Source: Calendula officinalis
Lineage: Eukaryota > Streptophyta > Magnoliopsida > Asterales > Asteraceae
DNA: 64,000 nt
Reading direction: 5' to 3'
Assembly (NCBI GenBank): GCA_963853835.1
Contig: OY970820.1
Coordinates: 18,655,873-18,719,872 of the forward strand
Below are positions 1-12,170 of this stretch, in pieces. The translations under genes were made by a program, and so were the position numbers. Numbering within the stretch: position 1 is the first letter of the stretch; each line of letters opens with the position of its first letter. The notes below the pieces were generated by a model, which saw only the letters and a program-made list of their open reading frames with translations, was not told the origin of the DNA and made no database searches.

Positions 1-987
1 ATTTGATCATAACACTTTCAATCCTTCAACCAAACTCGCTATACACATAGGAGCTATATGAACCAATCATTACAATCATCTAATTGATCCACATGGATAT
101 CAAAATCTAGCTTCGACCGAGTCGATATAAACCAACATTGTCTCATCTTTGACTTAAGCACAAAGTCAACTATTCTTTAACAATTTCTTTATTTGCTAAA
201 GATTCCATTAATCATCCTTTCCTTTACCATCGACCTTTAATTATGATTCATCAACCATCATATACCCGATTCCCAAATTCAACTTGAAAACACTCAACGG
301 ATCAAAGTTGCATAATCCGACTATATCTCTTTTAATTATTCCATTAACCTTTTCATATATACACAATCGATACATTATGCTCTCATCATTCACTAGTCAT
401 TCAAAACGAGAGTCAAAGCCCATCTTTGACCAAGTCAACCGCTCACATGGTGAGTAACCTTGACTTTTGCAATAAGTCAACCATACTTTTCCAAACTAAC
501 AAATTCCGTACTCACGAAATACCATTACCAACTTATCACTTCCGGTTCTACTCATTATTGTTTCCTTAAAAATCGTTCCCGTTTTTCCAGACTTTCAATT
601 TCTCCCCAAATAATCCGGGAGTCACACCTTTACTTAAGGTCACACTAACCTTTACCGTTTGTTGACATTCATTTGGTCACTCATACCATCAATTAGTATT
701 CTTTCAACCATCTTTGTATCACATTGATCAATTTCATAACTTTCACTCTCAATTATCGGTATTAGATCTCCTACCGCAACACATTCCCCAATTTCATACC
801 AGTTTACCATATCTTAGCCACCAATAGTAATTTGCTCACTAGGAGTTTCTCTTTCCTCCTACTCTACAAATCGAAGGCATCTCCTACACATACACAACCT
901 AAACGCAATCCGCATTTTAAACCACATTCTCACTTGTTATATAATAATAATAATACTAATTAACCACATGGTTCTACATTCATCATA

Positions 988-989
988 TG

Positions 990-1027
<38 letters not shown>
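988..1027. repeat. (TA)n(CA)n compound microsatellite
   Basis: About 10 TA units run directly into about 10 CA units. It lies within the non-coding internal region of the left-hand LTR element. Confidence 0.9.
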
Positions 1028-3200
1028 TTATTATACTGACACAACAGTTCATACATTAACTATTTTATCGAGATGATCGGAAAGCCTCCAATCCATCAAG
1101 ATCCAAACTGTCACAGTGATTGGAACGTCTCCAATCACGGAATGAAACCATTGGGACTCGCCCAACCGATTACATCCCCAAACATCATAGTAGCCGGGGA
1201 TCCCCCGAACTACCACATCCTCTTTCCTCATTCTATCGATCTTGGGTGCCATACTAGTATACCTCTTTTCACATCACATAACTTCACTTCTAGCTTACAC
1301 ATTCAATCGTCGATTTATTTATCATGCAATCTATCACCTTCCCATAATACCACATTATCACTTTTTTTTTTCATATTTAGCATAATTCCCATTTGACATA
1401 CTACTTTACACACATTATATAACATTACCTTCCCATTATCATACGCCTTTGAAGGCCATCACATAGCTCACATGCATTGTACCCCGCGGGTAAACTAATA
1501 GCATCTCCAATTGCTATTTACCGTTTCACTTACACATTAACCACCTTTAGCCGGTTCATTTCCTAAACAATTTCCAAATCTTTTGTCAACACCGGAGTAA
1601 CTACCACACCATTCCATTAACCATAATTCACCGGCCATTCCAATCGTCCTTGAATCAAACAATCGACTCCGGTCCACACTTGCAACCCATTACTTAGCAA
1701 CAAATAGCCCAACACTCAATGTTCTACTTTTTCACATCGTGGGACTTAGGAATATTCATTTCTCAGTCGTAGTCTTACACTACACTAGGTCATACATTAT
1801 CACACTATTACTATGACATTTTACCAACGATTGTCTTCTCATCCTTAATACCGTATCCATCAATCCTGTCACAAAACTTTGATATAACTATATGCCAACT
1901 TTTACTCAACCATTTTCAACAATCAAAATTCGTCTTTCCCGACATTTATCCTTTCCCACATATTTTCCACTCATGAGTTTCAAGGCATCACTATACATTT
2001 AGCCATCATTTTCTTTACCACTCATGTATTATAATATTTCATTACTCATCCGGATTCCCGCCGGATATCCAAGTTCCAATCCCAAGTTTCCATTTCTATA
2101 ATTCCCATCCATACCAGCAATTCTTAAGAAAACATAGTACTTCATTATATTACTATCTTTTGTTTAAAACATTTACCATCCTCGCGGTTCTTCCTTTGAT
2201 ACTACATAATAGCATCAGCCCTTATATCCTTACTACATGCGACACACTTGTCTATAATCCTTTCCAATTCATACTTCCATACACATAACTAACCCGGAAG
2301 ACTATTCCCAAAAATAAATCTCCACGTCATACGACTCATCTACAATTTCTATAAGCACTAATTCGTGCAACAACCAAACAATTAAGCCATAATCACATAG
2401 CATCAATTTTCACCTAAGATCTCCGAGGTTGCATCATGAACCCCTCTCTAGATTTTCTTCCGGGCAGGCCTACCCTTTCAACTCATTCGCAAGTTCCTTT
2501 CACGACATCTTGTACTGCGCTCTCTTTCCCAAAGTTTCATACAACACATTCCACCGTGGCAACGCCTCATCCTTCAACAATGGTGATGCCAACGTCACCA
2601 TATCATTCCTCCTTCGTTTGCTACTCTCTAGCACTTGCTATCTACCAAGTCCACCACATCGTGACCTCCGACTCAGAACTTCCGAATAACACAACGGTTT
2701 TTACACGTTATGAAGGCTTTATACAACCTCCTTCCATTTCTTCTGGTTAGGTCTCGCTACCTTTTTATGTATATAACTTCCCGATACAGATTTCGCCACT
2801 CGACTACTCTTCCTTCATACGGGTATTGGAATCATTCCGCCTACCCTCATTCATAACTCTTTCCAATTTAGTGGAGCTCGTCCACTTTTCACATTCATTC
2901 TTTTTCCATACCAACATATCCAACAAACAAGATTCAAACGGGCAACTCAATAGTTGAAAACAACACAGTTAGATCAAATCATGACATTTCTCATAGGGGT
3001 CGACCCTATCATACTAATGCCCTACGGTCTCAAAAGACTCACATTGCATAATTCATAACAACTCCTATAGGTCCCCTAGGTTCAACCGTAAACTTATCAT
3101 AAAGTCTCAAGGTCAACCTATCGATCTCAAGGAATCTTACATTCCTATTGCTACAGTCTAAGACTAGGATGGTCATCCAACCTAATTCACTTAAACTATA

Positions 3201-3212
3201 GCACTGATACCA
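3201..3212 (-). other. Primer-binding site, initiator-Met tRNA type
   Basis: On the minus strand this reads TGGTATCAGTGC, close to the plant initiator-Met tRNA primer complement TGGTATCAGAGC. It lies 3 bp from the LTR edge, which fixes the element's orientation as minus. Confidence 0.75.
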
Positions 3213-3867
3213 AGTTGTAACACCCGTATTTTTAAAACATCGTTTAAATCATTTAAAATATATTTTTTCCCGATATTTAACATATTGTCTAAAATACAGT
3301 TTAACAAAAACTTTAAAACCTTTATCAGAGTATACAAAAATACGGTGTTACCAAGTATATCTAAACCATAAGAAAACGCGATCTACCTACGAGCTCCCGA
3401 GCTAAACATCTCTAGGCCACTTCTAGTGCAACCTTCTATCACTTCAAACCTGTACCTGAGTACATAGCCACAAAACAAACGTAGTACGTGAGACAAAATA
3501 GTCTCGTGAGATAATGGGTTTTAGACCCAAATAATAATAATAATCGTTTCATAAATATATAAACATATATATGTATACTTCATCAATACCGTCTAGTCAC
3601 CCTATTGTGACCCTATTGATTTATGCTCTTCTAGTAATCATATCTAACTATCGGGTTGCCCTCGAACTAGCTGAAACCACATTAACTTATTAACCGGGGA
3701 TCCCCCGCATTAATAAGCTTCAACCATATCTAGTACATAAACATATAAATACTAGAAACATACCGGGGATCCCCCGCGTTGCTCAAGATAACGGCAAGAG
3801 GGAATCGCCCAATCTACCGATACCTGCCTTACTCGTCGGACCTTCCTCCAGTTCGCAAGACTCCTAT

Positions 3868-3984
3868 CTGATGACGGACTATGGGTCGGCGCCCAATCAG
3901 CCTCATCCAAAGTGAACGGGGATCTCTGATGACGGACTATGGGTCGGGGCCCCAATCAGCCTCATCCAAAGTGAACGGGGATCC
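3868..3984. repeat. Two tandem 58-bp direct repeats inside the LTR
   Basis: The unit beginning CTGATGACGGACTATGGGTC at 3868 recurs at 3926 with a few differences. An open frame across it on the minus strand is a by-product of the duplication. Confidence 0.85.
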
Positions 3985-5274
3985 CCCGCATCACCCCCAC
4001 ACTATCACTCATCATAACTCATCAAGTTATTCCATCTAAGCCCTTGGCTATCACGTCAATCAACAAACAAGTTAGTTATCTAATAATAACTATATATAAG
4101 TAGTTCAACACGACGTGAACGTACATGTATGGTCCCATGGACCCGATCATATGAACCCACATTTACTTCTACCTCTATGACCCTAGGAGGTCCATACTAA
4201 CTTATTTCATAAGATACATTTCTTATTTATCGATATCATAATACTTTTATCTTTTCTTTGACTATAATACATATTTATTACTAGTCATACCGTAACCATT
4301 TTCATATATATATTCGTTCTTGACTTTCATTAGTATAATTTACTAATAAATATTCATTACTACAATATCATTGCCAATTTCTTATTTAGTTTGTCATGTT
4401 TACCTTTAAAATCATCAATAATACTAGACATAGTCTAGTATCACATTATACCTACTTACATATCTTTTCAGTCACTATCTTTATCAAAATCTTTATTAAT
4501 AAAGACCCATAAAAATATCATATATGTTTTCAAAAGTTCTTTGCTATGTACCCAATTTAAGAGTCTCATGTACTCACCTTAGTGATAGTTAAATCCATAT
4601 CGTGTTCATCAACACGAATCCTTGCTTCTCGCCTTTGGAATATCTCCAACCTTTAGGTTCTTGCAACCTATCAACATAATAATCACATTTCTAGTTATCC
4701 TTAATAACTAGATAACTCATAATTTCTATTTTCATCTTTAACCACCAAGTTCGTCCAACTTGGTGGAAATCCAAAAATCTTAGTTCCAAGGTTTCACCAA
4801 CGAAACCCAAACCCAACCACAACCTAAGGTCAACATCATTAGTCTCCAATATTAGTCTTATAACACTAACTAGTCACCAACACCATTTTCCCCAAATTTT
4901 GGTGACATTCAAAACCCTAAGTTTACCCAATCTTAAGATCCTTATAAATCTTAAGCATACACTTGTTTCCTTTGTTAAAATATCATCCATTAAGTGTATA
5001 CAACATTTATTTCACCATTTAAGAAAACCCTAGGAACTAGGGTTCGAGATCCAAGCTTTTACTTCCATGGATCTAAAGTAGTAAACATCAAGGAGTAAAG
5101 ATTTACCTTAATCTTCAACAATAGAAGCAAAATCACTTGATTTAGACCCCAAAATCGGCTCCAAATGACCTTTTCAACTCAAAATATGTATAAGAACTTA
5201 GAGAGAGAGTTAGGGTTTCAAGTTTGGCACTTAATGGCCAAAAACCCGTATTTAAAGTGTTCCAGACGAAAATA

Positions 5275-5551
5275 AGCAGTAACTGATCAGCAGTAACTGA
5301 TCAGCAGTAACTGAGTCAGCACTAACGGAGTCAGCACTAACTGGATCAGCATTAACTGGATCAGCACTAACGGAATCAGCACTAACTGATCAGCACTAAC
5401 GGAATCAACACTAACGGAATCAGCACTAATGGAATCAGCATTAACGGAATCAACACTAACTGATCAGAACTAACGGAATCAGCACTAACGGAATCAGCAC
5501 TAACTGATCAGCACTAATGGAATCAACACTAATTGATCAGCACTAACGGAA
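5275..5551. repeat. Array of about 19 units of a 14-15 bp motif, ATCAGCACTAACGGA, in LTR U3
   Basis: Degenerate units alternate between ATCAGCACTAACGGA and ATCAGCACTAACTG. The array occupies roughly 147-423 bp from the 5' end of the LTR in element orientation, just upstream of the likely TATA region. The two related LTRs carry a different motif at the same place. Confidence 0.85.
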
Positions 5552-5698
5552 AATGTCCTTTTCGACCTTGTTTCGTCCATAACTTTCTCATACGATGTCC
5601 AAATGACACGAAACCAATTCCTATGTTCTTTAAATTATTTATCCTTATTTATCATATTTTTTCATATTTTATTTAACACAAAAATTCGGGTCGTTACA

Positions 5699-7214
5699 AC
5701 ATCAAACAGAGATTTTGGGGTTTTGGCCGATTGGAGTTCACGTTTGGTTCACGAACGCGAAGGAGTTCACGACAAGGGAAGTTCGCGACGCGAACTTGTT
5801 CACGATCGTGAACTTCGTCAGACAGCATTAAATACGGGTTTGGCTCATTAAATGTGATATGCAAACCCTAGTTTCTCTCTTTGGCGATTTTTGAGCATAG
5901 AGGCTGTTCTTGGGCGATTCCTTCACAAAACCTTGGTTGATTTCACTCCTAGTTGAAGATTAAAGCTAAATCTTCACTCTTTGATCTTTGTAGCTTTAGA
6001 TCTATGAGTTTTGATTTATAGGTTTGAAACCCTAGTTGTTGGGGTTATGGTTAATGGTGGAATATATGGTTTATACACTTAATAGATGGTATTTTAACAA
6101 GGGAATCAAGTGTATGGTTAAGATTTGTAAGAATCTTAAGGGTTGGTTAAACCTAGGGTTTGGTAAAACACTATAATTGGGGGAAGTGTTAGTTATTGAT
6201 ATCTAGAGATAAATGGAAACATTATTAGTGGTATGTGATGTTGAACATCTTGTGATTGATATATTAGGCTTTTGGTGAAGTCTTGGAAAGTTGATCGATT
6301 GTGAAAGCAAAGGGTTTTCGTGTGGAGGACACGGTTGGAGCATCAATTGCTAAGGTGAGTACGTGTGGAATTTACTGAGTACATAGCATCTGAAATACAT
6401 TTTTCTTACTTGTGTTACGGTCTATTGCTTATATGTGTAGATTGGTGGTATATTGAGTTAGTGTTATATATTATTGATAATATTGGACTAACTTGTTTGA
6501 TGATGAATGTGATAGCTGAGGGCTAGGTTGACATAACTGTTGAGTAATGGTGAGATTGAGATGATGAGATGACACGGGCGACTCCCGGTCATGAGGTGTG
6601 GATTGAGGGGCAGTTGAGTGAATTCTCATCGACTCATCCACGTTAGTATTCTTGCTAACTGGACGTATTCCGGCGAGTAAGGCAGGTATCGGTAGATTGG
6701 GCGCTTCCCTCTTGCCGGTACCTTGTTTCTAGTTAGTTCGGGGGCAACCCGATAACTAGATATGTATGTGCTTCTAGCTAGTTCGAGGGCAACCCGATAG
6801 TTAGATATGTTTGGTAAGAGAGCAAGATTGATAGGGTCACAAAAGGGTGACTAGATTGGATAGACGATTTATATATATACGTGTTTATATGTAACGTGAC
6901 ATTTTATTATCATTGGGTCTAAACCCATGTAGTTCACGAGACGTTTTGTCTCACGTACTCCTTGTTGTTTTTGGTATGTACTCAGGTTCGGGATCGAAGA
7001 TATAGGTACGCATGGATAGAGATGCGGGGCCTAGGGTAGAAGAACACTAGAACGGATTTAGACTTAGCTTTGGTTTTGATATATTTTGTAACACCAAACT
7101 TATACTCTGATTTCATACCAAAAGTTTTTGTAAATTCGTATTTTGGGATAGTTCTCCTCTTTATTAAATGATTATTTTGGCAAAATGTTTTGTATTAAAA
7201 TTTGAGGTGTTACA
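5699..7214 (+). mobile_element. Plus-oriented LTR, 5' end displaced by the insertion at 3216-5698
   Basis: It ends AATTTGAGGTGTTACA at 7214, matching the termini of the two related LTRs, and shares their internal blocks in reverse orientation (for example the 'gtactcagg' region near 6970 and the promoter-like ATTAAATACGGG at 5827). The TG start is missing because the minus-strand element's LTR abuts it at 5698; the 5' remainder should lie left of the window. No primer-binding site follows 7214, so it is a 3' or solo LTR. It carries a GTTCACGA/GTTCGCGA cassette at about 5735-5815. Confidence 0.75.
5735..5815. repeat. Cassette of GTTCACGA / GTTCGCGA palindromic motifs in LTR U3
   Basis: Seven or so copies of TTCACGA or TTCGCGA on both strands lie in 80 bp, immediately upstream of the promoter-like ATTAAATACGGG. 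The position matches the ATCAGCACTAACGGA cassette of the neighbouring LTR. Confidence 0.7.
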
Positions 7215-7914
7215 GTACATGACTAAATCAGGCTGAGAAATCGACAAATGAAACATGAATTGTTCTGGATTTTTAAATAAAACCTAAAACAAAGAACTTG
7301 TAAAAAAATCCCATATGATTCTCCTCCACCATACATAGTCATAAGACATCCAAAACATATTCAATTATTTACAAAAATAAACAATATGTAAATTGAAATC
7401 GTTCTACTATAACTAAGAAGGAAATAGTACCGTAGATGGAGAGAGAACCGTCTTTGAGAAGCTTGAAATCACAATAATCACATATAAATACAAAATTGAA
7501 TATGTAACACCTCAATTTTTAAAACGCTTTTTAAATCATATTTTTAAATAAAAATATTACAAGTCCAACATTCCCAAAATACGGTTTAGCAAAAACCAAT
7601 AAGAGTTTATCAGAGTATTAAAACCGGTGTTACAATGCAATATCATAACCATAGGATAAACGAGAACTACCTACGAGCTCCCGAGCTAATCAACACAAGG
7701 CCACTTCTAACGCGACCCTCTATCACTTCAAACCTGTACCTGAGTACATAGCCACAAAACAAACGTAGTACGTGAGACAAAATAGTCTCGTGAGATACAT
7801 GAGTTTTAGACCCCAATAATAATAGTCAGTTCATAAATATATAAACATATATATAAGCTACATAAATCCGTCTAGTCACCCTGTTGTGACTCTAGCTACT
7901 TTGCTTTCTTAGCA

Positions 7915-8130
7915 ACCATATCTAGTACCTAAACATATAGGTACCAGAAGCCCAATCATATCTAGTACATAAACATATATGTACTAGAAGCACCAACATG
8001 TCTAATACATAAACATATATGTATTAGAACCTAACATACCTAGTACCAAACATATGCGTACTAGAAGCACCCGTGTGCTTAGTGTATAAACATATATACA
8101 CTCGGTGTATAAACATATATACCACCGTCC
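7915..8130. repeat. Imperfect tandem repeats with internal palindrome in the solo LTR
   Basis: About five units of roughly 43 bp are centred on CTAGTACATAAACATATATG followed by TACTAG. Each unit is a near-palindrome, and decay increases to the right. Confidence 0.75.
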
Positions 8131-9371
8131 AGTGACCGGGGGTCCCCCGCGTCACCACCATCTATCTCTTACCATAACCTAACAGTTATGACAGTCAAAG
8201 CTTTCGGCTATCACATCCAACATCAAACAAGTTAGTCATCTAATATTAACGACATATAATTAGTTCATCACAGTGTGAACGTACCTGTATGGTCCCATGG
8301 ACCCGATCATAAGCAACCACAGTTACTTCTACATCTATGAACCCTATGAGGTCCATACTTACTTTATACATAAGATACATTTCTTATTTATCGATAACAT
8401 AATACTTTTATCTCTTCCTTGACTATAATAGACAATTATTACTAGTCACATCATATTCTTTCTCATATATATTCGTTCTTTACCTTTATTAGTATATCTT
8501 ACCAATATGTACTCATTACTATAAAATCATTCCCAATTGCTTTACTAATACATATTTATTAATAAAGGCTCCGTATACATTCCTTTAATCAATTACTTCA
8601 TTATTATTGTTCATTAACATAGATTCCATAATTACTTGAATCTATCATAATTTACTTCAAATTCATCAATCATACTAGACACATTCTAGTATCACATTCT
8701 ACATACTCTCATACATTTTCAATTACTATCTTTATCAAAATATTTGTTAATAAAGACTGATACAATATCATATGTACTTTCAAAACTATTTGCTATGTAC
8801 CCAGTTTAAAAGTCTCATGTACTCACCTCAGCAAATAGGTGCTCCAACCGTATTCTTTACGTCAGTTTCCTTGCTTCACAATTCGGTCAACCTTCCAAGA
8901 CCTCACCAAATGCCTAATACAATAATCACAAGATTATCAACATCACATTCTACTACCAATGTGTCCATCTATCTCTAGATAACACTTATTAACTCATTTC
9001 CCCCAATTATGGTGATTTACCAAACCCTAGGTTTAACCAACCCTTAAGATTCTTACAAATCATAATCATACACTTGTTTCATTGATAATATACCATCTAT
9101 TAGGTGTATACATCACTTATATCACCATAACTCATAACCCCAAGAACTAGGGTTTCCAAACCCAAGCGTCTAAACCCACAGATCTAAAGCTACAACTACA
9201 AAGGATTGAAGATATACCTTAAATCTTCAACTAGGAGCGAAATCTACCAAAGACTTGTGAAGAATTCGACCAAAACCAGCTCTTGAACTCAAAAATCGCC
9301 AATGGGAGAAAACTAGGGTTTGTGGGTGTGACAAATGAGATAAACCCGACTTTAATGCTGGTGTCGAACAA

Positions 9372-9525
9372 GTTCGCGATCGCGAACTAAAGTTCGCGTC
9401 GCTAACTATTTCCCATACGCATAATTCGCGATCGCCATCCGATCGGTAACTACTTCACGCCCGATAGCCCCAATATCTGTTGACTGTTCCCGATCGCGAA
9501 CATAGGTTCGCGTCGCGAACTCCAA
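9372..9525. repeat. Cassette of GTTCGCGATCGCGAAC palindromes in solo-LTR U3
   Basis: Motifs GTTCGCGATCGCGAAC, GTTCGCGTCGC and GATCGCGAAC recur. In element orientation the cassette lies just upstream of CATTAAAGTCGGG, the counterpart of the promoter-like site in the sister LTRs. Confidence 0.75.
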
Positions 9526-9699
9526 ACGCAGCTAGGGCTGCAATTTTTCATCCTTGTCTCGGCCCGGTTTCGTCCATAACTTCCTCATGCGACGTCCAAA
9601 TGACACGGAACCAATTCCCATGTTCTTTAAACGATTTATCCGTATTTATCATAATTTTTATAAATTTATTTATTACAAATTTCGGGTCGTTACAGAATA

Positions 9700-10480
9700 T
9701 ACTTGATACAAAGATGCCGTGTAAAGTTACCGCTTGATACAAAAATGTAAACAACTCTAAGAAAGAGTAAGGTGAGAAACATTAGTGAAACCACGGCTTA
9801 TTAAAGGAGAATTGATGAGGTTGATGAAATCACGGACTTTGAAGATAGATTAGGGTTTCGAATAGGTGAAATATAAGGTCATAATTCAAAAGGGATGAAT
9901 TAGGATAGTCATGAGGGGGGATGCATTTAAATTATTAATTGTTTTCAGTCTAAAACGTTTTTGCATTTAAATTATTAATTGCGTTCAATTAAAACGTTTG
10001 TGGGATATGGAAACGAATGAGTTCAGAAACTGTGTGGCATAATATGGGGCATATAGTTAACGCATGCATTTAAATACAAAATTACATCATGAAATTGAAA
10101 TTGAAACCTAAAAAAAGAAACTAAAAGTTCATATATTAAGTGCAGGATATTAAATGCTACAGATATAGATATTAAGAGAATGATTACGAACTACAGTCTT
10201 TTTTATTCACTCACGAGTCACGAACATGTTCGTAAACATACGGTGTTTGGTAAGGTTCGCTTATGTCTTTTTGAGGTTTGTTTTTTGTTCCTCGACATAA
10301 ATTTAACATCGTTGAATATTATTTTGAAAACTTGACATGGAATGTGTAGCAAAAGTGAAAAGCATACTTTTTAGACTTCGTAAGCTATATATGGCGTATG
10401 AAATTTGTTGCAAGATGATACACCATTCTTTAGCATCCTTGAGTTCAAATGTGGTTGGGGATCCGTTTCAACTTCATCAG
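9700..10480. other. Intergenic, AT-rich; one small tandem duplication
   Basis: I see no gene. A 38-bp unit beginning TGCATTTAAATTATTAATTG occurs twice in tandem (9922-9960 and 9962-9999). Confidence 0.6.
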
Positions 10481-11431
10481 TTCACGAACTACCGGACCGG
10501 TACCGTACCGAGATTAGGGGATGAACTTGTTTTAAAAACCGGTTTTTGTTAACCTAGCCGTTAGAACCGGTTTAAACACTGGATTTTGACGAAAAACCGA
10601 TTTAAATCCGGACAGACTCGGACAACCGGTTTTGACCAGATACATACACTACAAGAAAAAAAGGAAATTTAGCGAAATTTTTATTGACATGGAACTTATG
10701 TCACAAAATTGCGACAAATTTATTCACAGATTTGGTGATGATCAAGTCTTCCATGTTATAAATTTGTCATTAAATACACAAGTCAGAAATTGTGTCGTTA
10801 ATAGCGTCGCTAATGTTGTGACTTGCTCAAACAAGTGACCAAGCAAGTCACTAATTTTGTGACTTTCTAAAAGAAGTAACTAAGCAAGTCGCTAATTTGT
10901 GACTTGATTAAACAAGTCCCTAACCAAGTCGTTAGTTTTATAACTTAGTTCAAACAAATTACAAAACAAGTGTCTAATTTTGCAACTTGCTTAAAAAGAT
11001 ATCAATTAAGTCGTTAATTTTGAGATCTGCTTAGAAAATCATCAAGTGAATCTCTAATTGTAGATAAATATAATATAATTTATTATATATATACTTTATT
11101 TTATACTAATATAATAATAATAACTAAATTTATTATTTCGGAATTTTAAAGTTTCTATAACTTCCTCCTTGGGCCAAAGAACAAAGTCCATTTTATAAAT
11201 AAATAAATAAATAAAACCTTGTGTAATTACGAATGAAGTTAAATTGAGCTAATGAAAAGGCCCCATTAAAATAGCCCTAAATCAGAAGACCATCAAAATA
11301 AGACTCTATTTCATCCGCTCGTACCAAAACCAGGTTTAAGCCAAACTGCTTTTTCTTGACTTTTGTTGACGGAGACCGAACCGTTTTAAAACCGGTCTGG
11401 TCTGACCAAAATCCGGTTTGAACTCTAGAGT
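10480..11431. mobile_element. AACCGG-rich MITE-like sequence interrupted by a CACTA fragment
   Basis: Sequence rich in AACCGGTTTT-like words occurs on both sides (10490-10640 and 11330-11420, roughly inverted) of the CACTA-type sequence starting at 10647. I could not fix terminal repeats or a target duplication. Confidence 0.35.
10647..11060 (+). mobile_element. CACTA (En/Spm) terminus fragment with subterminal repeats
   Basis: It starts CACTACAAGAAAAAAAGG, a typical CACTA terminus. About six degenerate units of roughly 50-60 bp follow, centred on AAGTCACTAATTTTGTGACT. The opposite terminus (CTTGTAGTG) was not found, so the element is truncated. Confidence 0.65.
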
Positions 11432-11445
11432 CATGCAGTCATATC

Positions 11446-11622
11446 TAGGGATGTTAAATTTGTATCGAATAAAACTAACCACCATGCTACCAACCGAACC
11501 AATTAAAGTTGGTAGCCAATATGTTGGTAGCCAACATGTTTGGTTGGTAGTACCGTACTAATTGAGTATTCATGGTATGGTAATGGTACAAATATTTAAA
11601 TATCATAGTAGTACCATATCAA

Positions 11623-11716
<94 letters not shown>

Positions 11717-12162
11717 CATATAAATTAATTTTTACAATATATACTTACATAAATTGTGGTCTAATTTATATATTTAAAAATTTGTTCACCATACAATATA
11801 TATGATTGATTATTTAACATAGATAAATCATATAATTAATTTTTATATATCATATAATAAATCATCATTTTATTTATCTTGTTTTCGTGTTTAGAAAATT
11901 TGTTAATATGTTTTAAATGATGGATGATGGTAAAATATCATATTATAAAATATATCTTGTTTTTAGTTTTTTTAGTTTCATATTAATTTGTAATCTTGGT
12001 ATACAGTACCAATTTGTACCAACCAACATTATTGGTAGCCAAATAAATTGGTATCAAGTACACTTGGTATGGTACTGGTAGTAAAATTAGTATACCAACT
12101 ATATTTGGTACAGTGCACGGTATAAGGAAAATACATGTGATACCATACCATATTCACCCCTA
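11446..12162. mobile_element. hAT-type MITE, GGTA-motif family, 8-bp TSD
   Basis: The ends are TAGGGATG...CACCCCTA, with GTCATATC at both 11438-11445 and 12163-12170. The subterminal parts are built from repeated TTGGTAGCCAA and TTGGTATGGTAC words; a long (TA)n tract at about 11620-11711 sits in the middle. No coding capacity. Confidence 0.88.
11620..11711. repeat. (TA)n microsatellite, about 90 bp
   Basis: An uninterrupted TA run lies inside the GGTA-family hAT MITE. Confidence 0.95.
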
Positions 12163-12170
12163 GTCATATC

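Larger units (their letters stand above)
1..3215 (-). mobile_element. Internal region of a non-autonomous Gypsy-type LTR retrotransposon (LARD-like), cut by window edge
   Basis: The stretch ends at a primer-binding site (3201-3212) beside the LTR at 3216, so it is the 5' internal part of a minus-strand element whose other LTR lies left of the window. No frame encodes recognisable gag, protease, integrase or reverse transcriptase; the longest open frames are about 100 codons and look like chance. A large non-coding internal region between LTRs is the hallmark of LARD-type derivatives, which depend on partner elements. It could also be an autonomous element decayed beyond recognition by eye. 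Confidence 0.55.
3216..5698 (-). mobile_element. LTR of Gypsy-type element (about 2.48 kb), minus orientation
   Basis: On the minus strand it opens TGTAACGACCCGAA at 5698 and closes GGGTGTTACA at 3216, the TG...CA pattern, and is followed by a primer-binding site. It is clearly related to the solo LTR at 7503-9694 (shared blocks such as the stretch on abolishing strings around 'gtacgtgagacaaaatagtctcgt') and, in reverse, to the plus LTR at 5699-7214. In element orientation a repeat cassette (5551-5275) is followed by TTTAAATACGGG and then a CCCTAACTCTCTC-rich leader, which looks like U3, core promoter and R/U5. It appears inserted into the plus-strand LTR that resumes at 5699. Confidence 0.85.
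7503..9694 (-). mobile_element. Solo LTR of Gypsy-type element with perfect 5-bp TSD
   Basis: It begins TGTAACACCT at 7503 and ends GGTCGTTACA at 9694. It is flanked by GAATA at 7498-7502 and GAATA at 9695-9699, so the element inserted here and then lost its internal region by LTR-LTR recombination. There is no primer-binding site or polypurine tract on either side. It shares long blocks with the LTR at 3216-5698. Confidence 0.93.

Noticed and set aside
1..3200. Search for Gypsy gag-pol remains
   Set aside because: No protease, RT, RNaseH or integrase motif could be read on either strand, so no coding feature is claimed.
3752..3955. 67-codon minus-strand frame with repeated RPIVRHQRSPF-like text
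   Set aside because: It spans a tandem duplication inside an LTR and has no independent support.
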